NCBI GenBank assembly: GCA_018883245.1
Contig: VEQL01000007.1
Location: forward strand, 1 to 64,000
Reading direction: 5' to 3'
Length of the DNA stretch: 64,000 nucleotides
Source: Chthoniobacterales bacterium
GTDB lineage: Bacteria > Verrucomicrobiota > Verrucomicrobiia > Chthoniobacterales > JACTMZ01
Shown here: positions 7,461 to 14,336 of the stretch, piece by piece
Layout: every line of letters begins with the position of its first letter
How positions within the stretch are numbered: position 1 is the stretch's first letter
Notes under the pieces: model-generated
Told to the model about the DNA's origin: nothing
Databases searched by the model: none
The model's input: only the letters and a program-made list of their open reading frames with translations
Position numbers and translations under genes: made by a program

Positions 7461-9229
7461 GCACGACAGCCACGACCTTCGATTCCGGTGCCGCCCACAA
7501 AGACGCGCACCATGGGAACCACAAGCAGAGCTTCTTCTTCACCTACATATGGTCCTTGGACCACAAGATGATCGGTCTGCAATACATGTGGACAAGTTTC
7601 TTCTTTTTGCTCATCGGCGGACTTCTCGCCATGGGTATCCGCTACCAGCTCGCCTACCCGGGCGTGGAAGTGCCTCTCGTCGGTCGTCTCCTCCCGTCGT
7701 CGATCGCCACGGATGGAATCATCCTGCCCGGAGGCTACAACATGTTTTTCACCATGCACGCCACGGTCATGGTGTTTCTCGTGGTCATGCCGCTCCTGAT
7801 CGGCGGCTTCGGGAATTATCTCATTCCGCTCAAAATCGGGGCCGGGGACATGGCATTCCCCACGCTCAACGAGGTGAGCTACTGGCTTTACGTCACCTCG
7901 GGCATCATCATTCTCGTCAGCTTCTTCGTTGATGGCGGCGCCGCACAGTCCGGTTGGACGGCTTACGCGCCATTGAGTTCCACGCCGGCTTACATGAACC
8001 ACACGCAGCTGGGCCAGAGTCTCTGGGGCATCGGGCTGTTCGTGAACGGCCTCTCCTCGATCGCCGGCGCTACCAACTACATCACGACGATTGTCAACAT
8101 GCGCGCGCCTGGAATGACGATGTTCCGTCTGCCGCTCTCGGTTTGGTCGCTGTTCGTCACCGCGTTCCTTCTGCTTCTCGCCGTGCCCGTGCTTTCGGCT
8201 GCGGCCGCCATGCTTTTCTGCGACCTGAACTTCGGAACGACATTTTTCGCCGCGCAGGGCGGGCAGCCGCTGCTCTGGCAGCACCTGTTCTGGTTCTTCG
8301 GCCACCCGGAGGTTTACATCATGATCCTCCCGGCCATGGGTCTGGTCTCCGAGATCCTTCCCGTCTTCGCGCGCAAACCGATCTTCGGTTACAAGGCGAT
8401 GGTCTGGGCCATGGTGGCGATCGGTTTCCTCGGTTTCGTCGTCTGGGGCCACCACATGTTCGTCAGCGGCATGAACCTGACCCTTGGCGCGATGTTCTCG
8501 GTCTCGACGATGATCATCGCTGTCCCGTCGGCCATCAAGACGTTCAACTGGATGGGCACCGTGTGGCGCGGGTCGATCACCTTCACCACGCCGATGCTTT
8601 TCGCGCTGGCGTTCGTCTCGATGTTCGTCATCGGCGGTTTGAGCGGCATCTTCATGGCGTCCACGCCCGTGGACCTCTTCATCCACAATTCGTATTTCAT
8701 CGTCGCGCACATCCACTACGTGCTCTTCGGCGGCAGTCTCTTCGCCGCCTTCGCCGCGATCTATTTTTGGTATCCGAAAATGTTCGGCCGGATGATGGAC
8801 GAGACCCTCGGGAAGATTCACTTCTTCGCCACTTTCATCTTTTTCAACCTCACGTTTTTCCCGATGCACAACCTCGGGCTCGGCGGGATGATGCGCCGTA
8901 TCGCGGATCCGACGCTCTACGATCACCTGCGCGCGCTGCAACCGATCAACGTCTTCGTCAGCTGGGCCGCGTTCGGCATGGGTCTGGCCACTTTCATTTT
9001 CCTGTGGAACTTCATCTGGAGCCTGCGTCACGGCAAAAAAGCGGGCAACAACCCTTGGGATTCCACGACGCTGGAGTGGACGGTGCCTTCGCCTCCGGGG
9101 CACGGCAACTTCGACAAAACGCCAATCGTTTACAACGGGCCTTACGAATACAGCGTTCCGGGCATGGCCAAGGATTTCCTGCCGCAAAACGAGAAGGCTC
9201 CCGAGGGTGCGCGGTTGGAAGTGCACTGA
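7457..9229 (+). CDS. coxA: Cytochrome c oxidase subunit I (CoxA)
   Basis: A 590-residue catalytic subunit with 12 or more helices. Visible family motifs are FTMHATVMVF (low-spin haem a His), WFFGHPEVY (CuB His, cross-link Tyr and the proton-channel Glu), GHHMFVSG (two CuB His) and IVAHIHYVLFGG (haem ligands). It reduces O2 and pumps protons together with CoxB and CtaE. The ATG at 7457 has GGAGGA at 7445-7450 and forms an ATGA overlap with coxB; the earlier start at 7322 is inside coxB. An insertion of about 25 residues between helices I and II resembles the longer subunit I of ACIII-containing bacteria, from memory. Confidence 0.95.
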   Translation: MSTTATTFDSGAAHKDAHHGNHKQSFFFTYIWSLDHKMIGLQYMWTSFFFLLIGGLLAMGIRYQLAYPGVEVPLVGRLLPSSIATDGIILPGGYNMFFTMHATVMVFLVVMPLLIGGFGNYLIPLKIGAGDMAFPTLNEVSYWLYVTSGIIILVSFFVDGGAAQSGWTAYAPLSSTPAYMNHTQLGQSLWGIGLFVNGLSSIAGATNYITTIVNMRAPGMTMFRLPLSVWSLFVTAFLLLLAVPVLSAAAAMLFCDLNFGTTFFAAQGGQPLLWQHLFWFFGHPEVYIMILPAMGLVSEILPVFARKPIFGYKAMVWAMVAIGFLGFVVWGHHMFVSGMNLTLGAMFSVSTMIIAVPSAIKTFNWMGTVWRGSITFTTPMLFALAFVSMFVIGGLSGIFMASTPVDLFIHNSYFIVAHIHYVLFGGSLFAAFAAIYFWYPKMFGRMMDETLGKIHFFATFIFFNLTFFPMHNLGLGGMMRRIADPTLYDHLRALQPINVFVSWAAFGMGLATFIFLWNFIWSLRHGKKAGNNPWDSTTLEWTVPSPPGHGNFDKTPIVYNGPYEYSVPGMAKDFLPQNEKAPEGARLEVH

Positions 9230-9287
9230 AGTCGCCGTGCGCACGGTTCGCACAGAAAGCGGACGGCGGCGCGGCTGCAAAACGTAG

Positions 9288-9307
9288 CGCCGGCGTCCCC
9301 GCCGGCG
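9288..9307. repeat. Perfect GC-rich palindromic hairpin before ctaA (REP-like)
   Basis: Two 8-base arms CGCCGGCG at 9288-9295 and 9300-9307, each self-complementary, flank a TCCC loop. The element sits in the 85-base coxA-ctaA gap, 7 bases before the ctaA start, and is flanked by GTAG on the left and AGTC on the right. The sequence GTAGCGCCGGCGTCCCCGCC looks like a dispersed intergenic repeat that I recall from GC-rich PVC-group genomes. There is no T-run, so it is not a standard terminator, although it could still influence ctaA translation. Confidence 0.6.
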
Positions 9308-9314
9308 AGTCGTC

Positions 9315-10331
9315 ATGACCAAGCAACCCAATTACGGAACCGGGCGCGCTTTTGCCTTTGCCTTCGCCGTTTTCACCGCGACCTCCGCTTTCATTCTGTT
9401 GATCAGCGGCGGCCTTGTGACGTCGAAGGGCGTGGGAATGACCGTGCCCGACTGGCCGAACAGCTACGGATACAACATGTTCCTGTTCCCGGTCTCGCGT
9501 TGGGTCGGCGGGATTTTTTACGAGCACACGCACCGGCTCATTGCCTCCGGCGTCGGCCTGTTGACGATCGGTTTGGCGGTGCTGCTGCAGCTTTACGATC
9601 CGCGCCGGTGGGTGCGCACCCTCGGTTACATCGCCGTATTTTTGGTGATCGTGCAGGGCGTTCTCGGCGGGCTGCGCGTGGTCCTGGTGAAGGATGAGAT
9701 CGGTATTTTCCACGGGATGCTCGCGCAGGCATTCATCTCGCTGCTGGTCGTCATTGCGATTGCCACGAGCAGGGCCTTTGCCTGCGGCGGTGCCCGCTGG
9801 CGCTGGCATGCGCCCGGGCTGCTGCGCTGGGCGATCGTGCTTACGGCCCTCGTGTATGTGCAGTTGGCCATCGGTGCGACCATGCGCCATGAACACGCAG
9901 GCCTGGCGATCCATGACTTTCCCCTCGCTTACGGAAAAATCTGGCCGGTTCCGGACGCGGAGCAGCTTGCGCAGATCAACGCGCAGCGCATTGCGGCGGG
10001 GGAGGTTCCAACCACGGTCGGTATGATCCATCTGCAAATGGTCCATCGCGCGATGGCCTTGCTCATAGCCGCGGGCATGGTCGCTTACGCGTGGCAGGCC
10101 CATCGTGCGGCAATGGGTGCGCGTCTGGCTGCGCGCTGGTGGGCTGCCCTCGTCGTAGTCCAGATTGTCCTGGGCGGATGGACCGTGCTTTCGAACAAAG
10201 CGGCCGATGTGACCACGGCCCATGTCGCGGTCGGCGCGTTGATCTTGTTTTTGGGTGTAGCACAGTGTTTCTTGCTGGGAGCGTTCTCGCCCCGGGCGGC
10301 GGAGCTAAAACGCCAGCCGCTCCACGTATGA
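9315..10331 (+). CDS. ctaA: Haem A synthase (CtaA/COX15)
   Basis: 338 residues and eight predicted transmembrane helices. Family signatures visible are GGLVTSKGVGMTVPDWPNSYG near residues 33-53, EHTHRL (His pair near residue 75), and HLQMVHR in the second half for the second haem-binding His set. CtaA oxidises the methyl group of haem O to make haem A, the cofactor of the CoxA enzyme encoded just upstream. The stop overlaps the ctaB start (ATGA at 10328), so the two enzymes of the pathway are coupled. The start lies directly after a palindromic hairpin. Confidence 0.92.
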   Translation: MTKQPNYGTGRAFAFAFAVFTATSAFILLISGGLVTSKGVGMTVPDWPNSYGYNMFLFPVSRWVGGIFYEHTHRLIASGVGLLTIGLAVLLQLYDPRRWVRTLGYIAVFLVIVQGVLGGLRVVLVKDEIGIFHGMLAQAFISLLVVIAIATSRAFACGGARWRWHAPGLLRWAIVLTALVYVQLAIGATMRHEHAGLAIHDFPLAYGKIWPVPDAEQLAQINAQRIAAGEVPTTVGMIHLQMVHRAMALLIAAGMVAYAWQAHRAAMGARLAARWWAALVVVQIVLGGWTVLSNKAADVTTAHVAVGALILFLGVAQCFLLGAFSPRAAELKRQPLHV

Positions 10332-11218
10332 TGAAAACCACGGCGCAAACCATGCCGCGCACCGCTTCGGCGGCGGCCGACTTCGCCGAGCTGGTCAAAG
10401 CGAGGTTGAGTCTTCTCGCCTTATCCACCGCCATGGCCGGATTCGCCCTGGGGACCGACGGCCCTTGGAGTTACCTGCTTCTTGCCGCCACGCTTGCAGG
10501 GACGGCTTTGAGTGCGGGCGGCGCGGCGGCGCTCAACCAGTGGTGGGAAAGAGGACCCGATGCCCTCATGCGCCGCACGCGCGGGCGTCCGCTGCCCGCC
10601 GGGCGAATGACCGCGCCCGATGCGCTGCTTGTCGGTCTGGCGTTTTCGGTCTGCGGCGTCGCCGTGCTCGCCTTGTTCGCCAATGTGCTCTCGGCGTCAC
10701 TGGCCGCAGCGACGATCGTTTTCTATATTCTCGTTTATACGCCGCTGAAGCGTGTGACATCGCTGAACACGATCATCGGTGCCGTGCCCGGCGCGCTGCC
10801 GCCGCTCATCGGATGGGCCGCGGCGCGCGGATCGGTGAACGCGGAAGCTCTCACGCTCTTCGCCGTTCTTTTCCTCTGGCAGATGCCTCACTTCCTTGCC
10901 ATCGCGTGGCTCTACCGCGACGACTACGCCCGCGGGGGATTCAAGATGTTGCCGGAGGACGATGCGGACGGCACCGTGACGGGCAGGCAGTCCGTGGTTT
11001 ATTCGCTCGCCCTTCTGGCCGTCAGCTTGCTCCCCTCGGTGTTTTTCGGATACTCCGCGGTTTATTTCTACGGTGCGCTTTGCCTCGGCGCGGGCTTCTC
11101 TTTGCTGGCCGTGCGCTTTGCCTGCAGCGGCGGATCGGCGGGCGCAGCCAAGGCGCTTTTCCTCGGCTCCATAGCCTATCTCCCGCTCCTTTTGGGCCTC
11201 ATGGTTCTTGCGCGATGA
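10328..11218 (+). CDS. ctaB: Protoheme IX farnesyltransferase (CtaB, haem O synthase)
   Basis: 296 residues, UbiA-type prenyltransferase with about nine helices. The first prenyl-diphosphate motif appears as NQWWERGPDALMRRTRGRPL: it has Asn, Glu and Asp at the expected spacing, although Gly-Pro replaces the more usual Asp-Leu. The second site is in WLYRDDYARGGFKMLP. It attaches a farnesyl group to protohaem, giving the haem O used by CtaA. I chose ATG 10328 (overlapping the ctaA stop); ATG 10331 is an equal alternative. The longer frame from 10091 lies inside ctaA. Confidence 0.93.
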   Translation: MMKTTAQTMPRTASAAADFAELVKARLSLLALSTAMAGFALGTDGPWSYLLLAATLAGTALSAGGAAALNQWWERGPDALMRRTRGRPLPAGRMTAPDALLVGLAFSVCGVAVLALFANVLSASLAAATIVFYILVYTPLKRVTSLNTIIGAVPGALPPLIGWAAARGSVNAEALTLFAVLFLWQMPHFLAIAWLYRDDYARGGFKMLPEDDADGTVTGRQSVVYSLALLAVSLLPSVFFGYSAVYFYGALCLGAGFSLLAVRFACSGGSAGAAKALFLGSIAYLPLLLGLMVLAR

Positions 11219-11334
11219 TGGACCAACCCGACGCCACCACCCGCCGATCCAACCGCCGTCTTTTGGCGGCAATGGCAATTTTCGCCCTGCTGCTCTGCGC
11301 GGCGGTGATCCTTTGGAAGGCCTTTTGGACGTGA
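11215..11334 (+). CDS. Small single-helix membrane protein in the oxidase cluster (39 aa)
   Basis: The frame encodes 39 residues beginning MMDQPDATTRRSNRRLL, then one hydrophobic helix (about residues 17-36) ending in WKAFWT. The Arg-rich N-terminus suggests an N-in orientation. The ATG at 11215 forms an ATGA overlap with the ctaB stop, so it is probably translated. Small single-helix subunits or assembly factors are common in oxidase operons, but I cannot assign it to a family. Confidence that it is real comes from the overlap, the helix and its position before ctaE. Confidence 0.6.
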   Translation: MMDQPDATTRRSNRRLLAAMAIFALLLCAAVILWKAFWT

Positions 11335-11370
11335 TCACAACCCGAATCCCGCTATAACTCCAACCCGACC

Positions 11371-11961
11371 ATGAGCACTGCTGCATTGACCGCCCACGAG
11401 GAAACCCACGCTTCGCCGCGCACCGCCGTGTTCGGCATGACCATCTTTCTCGCCTCAGAAGCCATGTTGTTCGCCGGGCTGATCGCCGGCTACATCGTGC
11501 TGCGCCTCAGCTCGCCGGCTTGGCCGCCATCGCCGGATCTGCCGAAACTCCCGATCCTGCTCACCGGCATCAACACGGTGCTTCTGGTCTCAAGCAGCTT
11601 CACTTATCACGCGGCCGAGGTCGCTGTGAAAAAAGGCAAACGCGGGCTCCTGTGGCTTTTCGTCAGCATCGCCTTGGGAACGATCTTCCTTTGCGTCCAA
11701 GCCTACGAGTGGACCCACCTCCACCACGAAGGTCTGTGGTTCAACAAGGGCGGCGCCTACGGCTCGTCGTTCTTTGTGCTTACCGGTTTCCACGGTCTGC
11801 ACGTGGCGGTCGGAGTTTTGCTTATCCTTGTTGCTTTTCTGCGCCAGCTCGGCGGCGCTTACACGGCGCAAAACCATACTTATTTGACGCTGGCCGGCAT
11901 GTATTGGCACTTCGTGGACGTCGTCTGGGTTTTCCTATTCACGGTGCTCTACGTCATCTGA
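11371..11961 (+). CDS. ctaE: Cytochrome c oxidase subunit III (CtaE/CoxC)
   Basis: 196 residues with five helices, the short form of subunit III. Motifs include FLASEAMLFAGLIAGY (helix I), TGFHGLHVAVG and the C-terminal GMYWHFVDVVWVFLF, all characteristic. Subunit III stabilises the proton-pumping subunit I. The start follows the small membrane protein by 36 bases. That gap contains TATAAC at 11353-11358, a good -10-like hexamer, but without a convincing -35, so an internal promoter is only possible. Confidence 0.94.
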   Translation: MSTAALTAHEETHASPRTAVFGMTIFLASEAMLFAGLIAGYIVLRLSSPAWPPSPDLPKLPILLTGINTVLLVSSSFTYHAAEVAVKKGKRGLLWLFVSIALGTIFLCVQAYEWTHLHHEGLWFNKGGAYGSSFFVLTGFHGLHVAVGVLLILVAFLRQLGGAYTAQNHTYLTLAGMYWHFVDVVWVFLFTVLYVI

Positions 11962-12004
11962 GTCGGAAACTGCTCGCCGTTTTGGTCCGGCAGCCGATCG
12001 CAAA

Positions 12005-12664
12005 ATGACCGATCCGGAAAATAAAGAAATCGTCGCCGATCGCATGCGCAAATTGGGCTGGGCCGGTGCATTCCTCGCTTTTGTTCTGTCGGTGACGATG
12101 GGGTATTCGGTCTGGCGCGGCGCCGAGAGGAGGGATGTTGCACCGATGCCCGTCCTTCACGCGGTGCCGGACTTTTCGCTCACCGACCAGACAGGCGCTG
12201 TCATCAGCAAGGACAGTCTGCGCGGCAAAATCTGGATTGCGGACTTCATCTTCACGCGGTGCAAGGGTCCTTGCCCGCTCATGACCTTGCGCATGCTGGA
12301 AATGCAAAAGGCGCTGGCCAAAACACCCGAGGTGAAACTTGTGTCGGTGACCGTCGATCCGCAGCACGACACGCCCGAAGTGCTCAAGGCTTATGCCGAG
12401 GCCAACCATGCCGAGCCGGATCGCTGGAAATTTCTCACCGGCGACAAGGCCGTGATCGAAAAGCTGGTCACGGAAGGCTTCAAGCAGCATCTGGCCGAGG
12501 AAAACGGCGAACCGGTCCACGGGACGATGTTTTTGGTCGTCGATGGCAACGGTATGGTGCGCAGCGCCCGCATGCTCGAGGATCCCGAACTTATCCCGAA
12601 GATTCTGACGGACACCGGGAACCTGCTCCGGGAGCAGTCCGGCGGCTCGACGCCGCAAGGGTGA
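12005..12664 (+). CDS. SCO1/SenC-type copper chaperone
   Basis: 219 residues with an N-terminal transmembrane anchor (about residues 19-39) and a thioredoxin-fold periplasmic domain. The copper site is complete: Cys86 and Cys90 in CKGPC and His172 in VHGTMF. SCO proteins deliver copper to, or reduce, the CuA site of subunit II, in line with the position after ctaE. The family motif TVDPQHDTPEVL is present. The tail after about residue 205 is a short Gly/Ser extension. Confidence 0.93.
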   Translation: MTDPENKEIVADRMRKLGWAGAFLAFVLSVTMGYSVWRGAERRDVAPMPVLHAVPDFSLTDQTGAVISKDSLRGKIWIADFIFTRCKGPCPLMTLRMLEMQKALAKTPEVKLVSVTVDPQHDTPEVLKAYAEANHAEPDRWKFLTGDKAVIEKLVTEGFKQHLAEENGEPVHGTMFLVVDGNGMVRSARMLEDPELIPKILTDTGNLLREQSGGSTPQG

Positions 12665-12684
12665 AAGTGTAGGTTGTGGTTGCT

Positions 12685-12921
12685 ATGAAATTCCTTTCCG
12701 CGTGTCTCGCCAGCATCCTGCTCAGCGCGCCCGCTTGGGCTTGTGCCGGTTGCCGTGAACCGGGCGAAGACGTGGAAAAAACGACGGTTATGGCCGGTTT
12801 CGGTTTTTCATGGGGTGTCATCCTGATGTTGGCTTTTGTTTTTATCCTTTGCAGCGCTCTGGGTTGGTTTGTCGCCAAGACAATCAAGAGCGTGGACGCG
12901 CGCACCGGCGCGGGAGAATGA
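12685..12921 (+). CDS. Small secreted or membrane protein with N-terminal CAGC motif (78 aa)
   Basis: 78 residues: a signal peptide (residues 1-~19), then Cys-Ala-Gly-Cys immediately after the predicted cleavage site, a short acidic linker, and one transmembrane helix (about 40-65). A CxxC motif at the periplasmic face next to a SCO gene hints at copper or thiol chemistry, but this is inference. I chose the ATG at 12685 because it begins the signal peptide; GTG 12676 adds three residues. It overlaps the next gene (ATGA at 12918). I do not recognise a named family. Confidence 0.75.
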   Translation: MKFLSACLASILLSAPAWACAGCREPGEDVEKTTVMAGFGFSWGVILMLAFVFILCSALGWFVAKTIKSVDARTGAGE

Positions 12922-13355
12922 GCGTCGCGGATCTTCCGGCTGTCAACGCCACGCTCAATTCGCTCTGCACTCTCCTGCTTCTTGCGGGCTGGTGGTTCAT
13001 CAAGCGCGAACGCAAAACGCAGCACATCGTCTGCATGGCTTCGGCGTTGGCTGTCTCGGCGGCGTTTCTGGCCTGCTATCTCGTTTATCATTACCACGTC
13101 GGATCGGTGAAATTCACCGCCCAAGGTTTTGTCCGCCCGGTTTATTTTTTCATCCTTGTCACCCATATCATCCTCGCCGCAGCCATCGTGCCCTTGGTGC
13201 TGATGACGATTATCCCGGCTTTCCGCGCGCGGTTCGACCGCCATCGCAAATGGGCGCGCATCACGTTGCCGCTGTGGCTCTACGTGTCCGTCACGGGCGT
13301 GATTGTTTACCTGATGCTCTATGTCTGGTTCCCGTCGGCGCAGTTGCCGGGGTAG
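12918..13355 (+). CDS. DUF420 family membrane protein (CtaM-like)
   Basis: 145 residues with four helices. Conserved-looking His residues lie in YHYHVGSVKF and in the segment with THIILAA, and the protein ends with HRKWARITLPLWLYVSVTG, all typical of DUF420 proteins. DUF420/CtaM proteins are encoded in many haem-copper oxidase operons and are required for oxidase maturation in some Gram-positive bacteria. It is the last gene of the respiratory cluster; the next gene is convergent, 18 bases away. Confidence 0.88.
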   Translation: MSVADLPAVNATLNSLCTLLLLAGWWFIKRERKTQHIVCMASALAVSAAFLACYLVYHYHVGSVKFTAQGFVRPVYFFILVTHIILAAAIVPLVLMTIIPAFRARFDRHRKWARITLPLWLYVSVTGVIVYLMLYVWFPSAQLPG

Positions 13356-13373
13356 AGGCTGGGCGTTTTCCGC

Positions 13374-14294
13374 TTACGGAAGATCCGCGTCGAAGTGGGC
13401 GAGGTCTTGGAACTCGGCGAAACGTTCGAGAATTTGCTTCTGCTCGACGGAGCGCATGCGCTCGAGGCTGAACGCTTCAACATTGTAACTGGCAAGGACG
13501 CTGCCGACCACCACGGCGGTTTTGAGCGTTTTGAAGCTGACGTTGTGATTGCCGCGGCTGGCAAGGTAGCCGGTCAATCCGCCGGCGAATGTGTCGCCCG
13601 CGCCGGTGGGATCATGGATGTCCTCAAGCGGGTAGGCGGGACAACTGAAGAACTCGTCCTCGCCGAAAAGGAGGCATCCGTGTTCGCCTTTTTTCACCGC
13701 GACGATGCGCGGTCCGAGGGATTGGATTTTTCGGCCGGCCTTGATGAGGCTGGTCTCCTTGGTCAGTTCGCGCGCCTCGCTGTCGTTGAGGATCAGCATG
13801 TCCACGCGCTTGAGGAGTTCGAGGAGGGCGGGTTGGGCGATGTTGATCCACAGATCCATCGTGTCCGCGATGACGAACTGCGGCTTATCCATCTGGTCGA
13901 GCACTTGCAGCTGGAGATCCGGGGCGATGTTGGCCAACAGCACGTAGTCCGAAGACCTGTAATGCTCCGGCAATTTCGGGGAAAATGTCTCGAAAACGTT
14001 GAGCGCGACCGAGCGGGTCTCGCGTGTGTTCATGTCCCACATGTATTCGCCGGACCAGCGGAATGTTTTGCCCGGGGCACGTTGCACGCCCTCAAGATTT
14101 ATCCCGCGCTTTTGCAGGAAGTTCCAGTGGTCGGCCGGGAAATCCTCGCCCACAATAGCGACAAGGTTGACCGGCGAGAAATATCCGGCGGCGACGGCCG
14201 CGTAGGAAGCGGAGCCTCCGAGCAGATCGAAACGTTCTTCGACGGGAGTTTTGACGTCGTCGAGCGCGATGGAACCAACGATGAGAACGGACAT
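13374..14294 (-). CDS. PfkB-family sugar/nucleoside kinase
   Basis: 306 residues of the ribokinase/PfkB fold. The N-terminal GGSASYAAVAAGYF substrate-site segment and the C-terminal DPTGAGDTFAGGL signature (catalytic Asp near residue 245) are intact. The substrate cannot be told from the sequence; adenosine, inosine, ribose and other sugars are all possible. The gene stands alone between the respiratory cluster and an orphan lipoprotein. A promoter-like sequence ends 6 bases before the ATG. Confidence 0.9.
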   Translation of the reverse strand: MSVLIVGSIALDDVKTPVEERFDLLGGSASYAAVAAGYFSPVNLVAIVGEDFPADHWNFLQKRGINLEGVQRAPGKTFRWSGEYMWDMNTRETRSVALNVFETFSPKLPEHYRSSDYVLLANIAPDLQLQVLDQMDKPQFVIADTMDLWINIAQPALLELLKRVDMLILNDSEARELTKETSLIKAGRKIQSLGPRIVAVKKGEHGCLLFGEDEFFSCPAYPLEDIHDPTGAGDTFAGGLTGYLASRGNHNVSFKTLKTAVVVGSVLASYNVEAFSLERMRSVEQKQILERFAEFQDLAHFDADLP

Positions 14295-14300
14295 GCGGCA

Positions 14301-14329
14301 ACGCTAAAAGGCGTGCGCCGCCTGCTCAA
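14301..14329 (-). promoter_or_regulatory. Candidate leaderless promoter for the PfkB kinase gene
   Basis: On the minus strand TTGAGC (14329-14324), 17 bases, then TAGCGT (14306-14301), then 6 bases and the ATG at 14294. Transcription starting about 7 bases after the -10 would begin at the A of the start codon. This is a sequence match only; the -10 agrees with TATAAT at three of six positions. Confidence 0.4.
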
Positions 14330-14336
14330 GGCGTAA

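Noticed and set aside
7271-9331. 686-residue minus-strand open frame antisense to coxA
   Set aside because: It lies opposite coxA, which has all its metal ligands; no domain is recognisable in the antisense frame.
13366-13382. Short TTCCG/CGGAA stem between the DUF420 gene and the convergent kinase as a terminator
   Set aside because: Only five base pairs, with no T-run.
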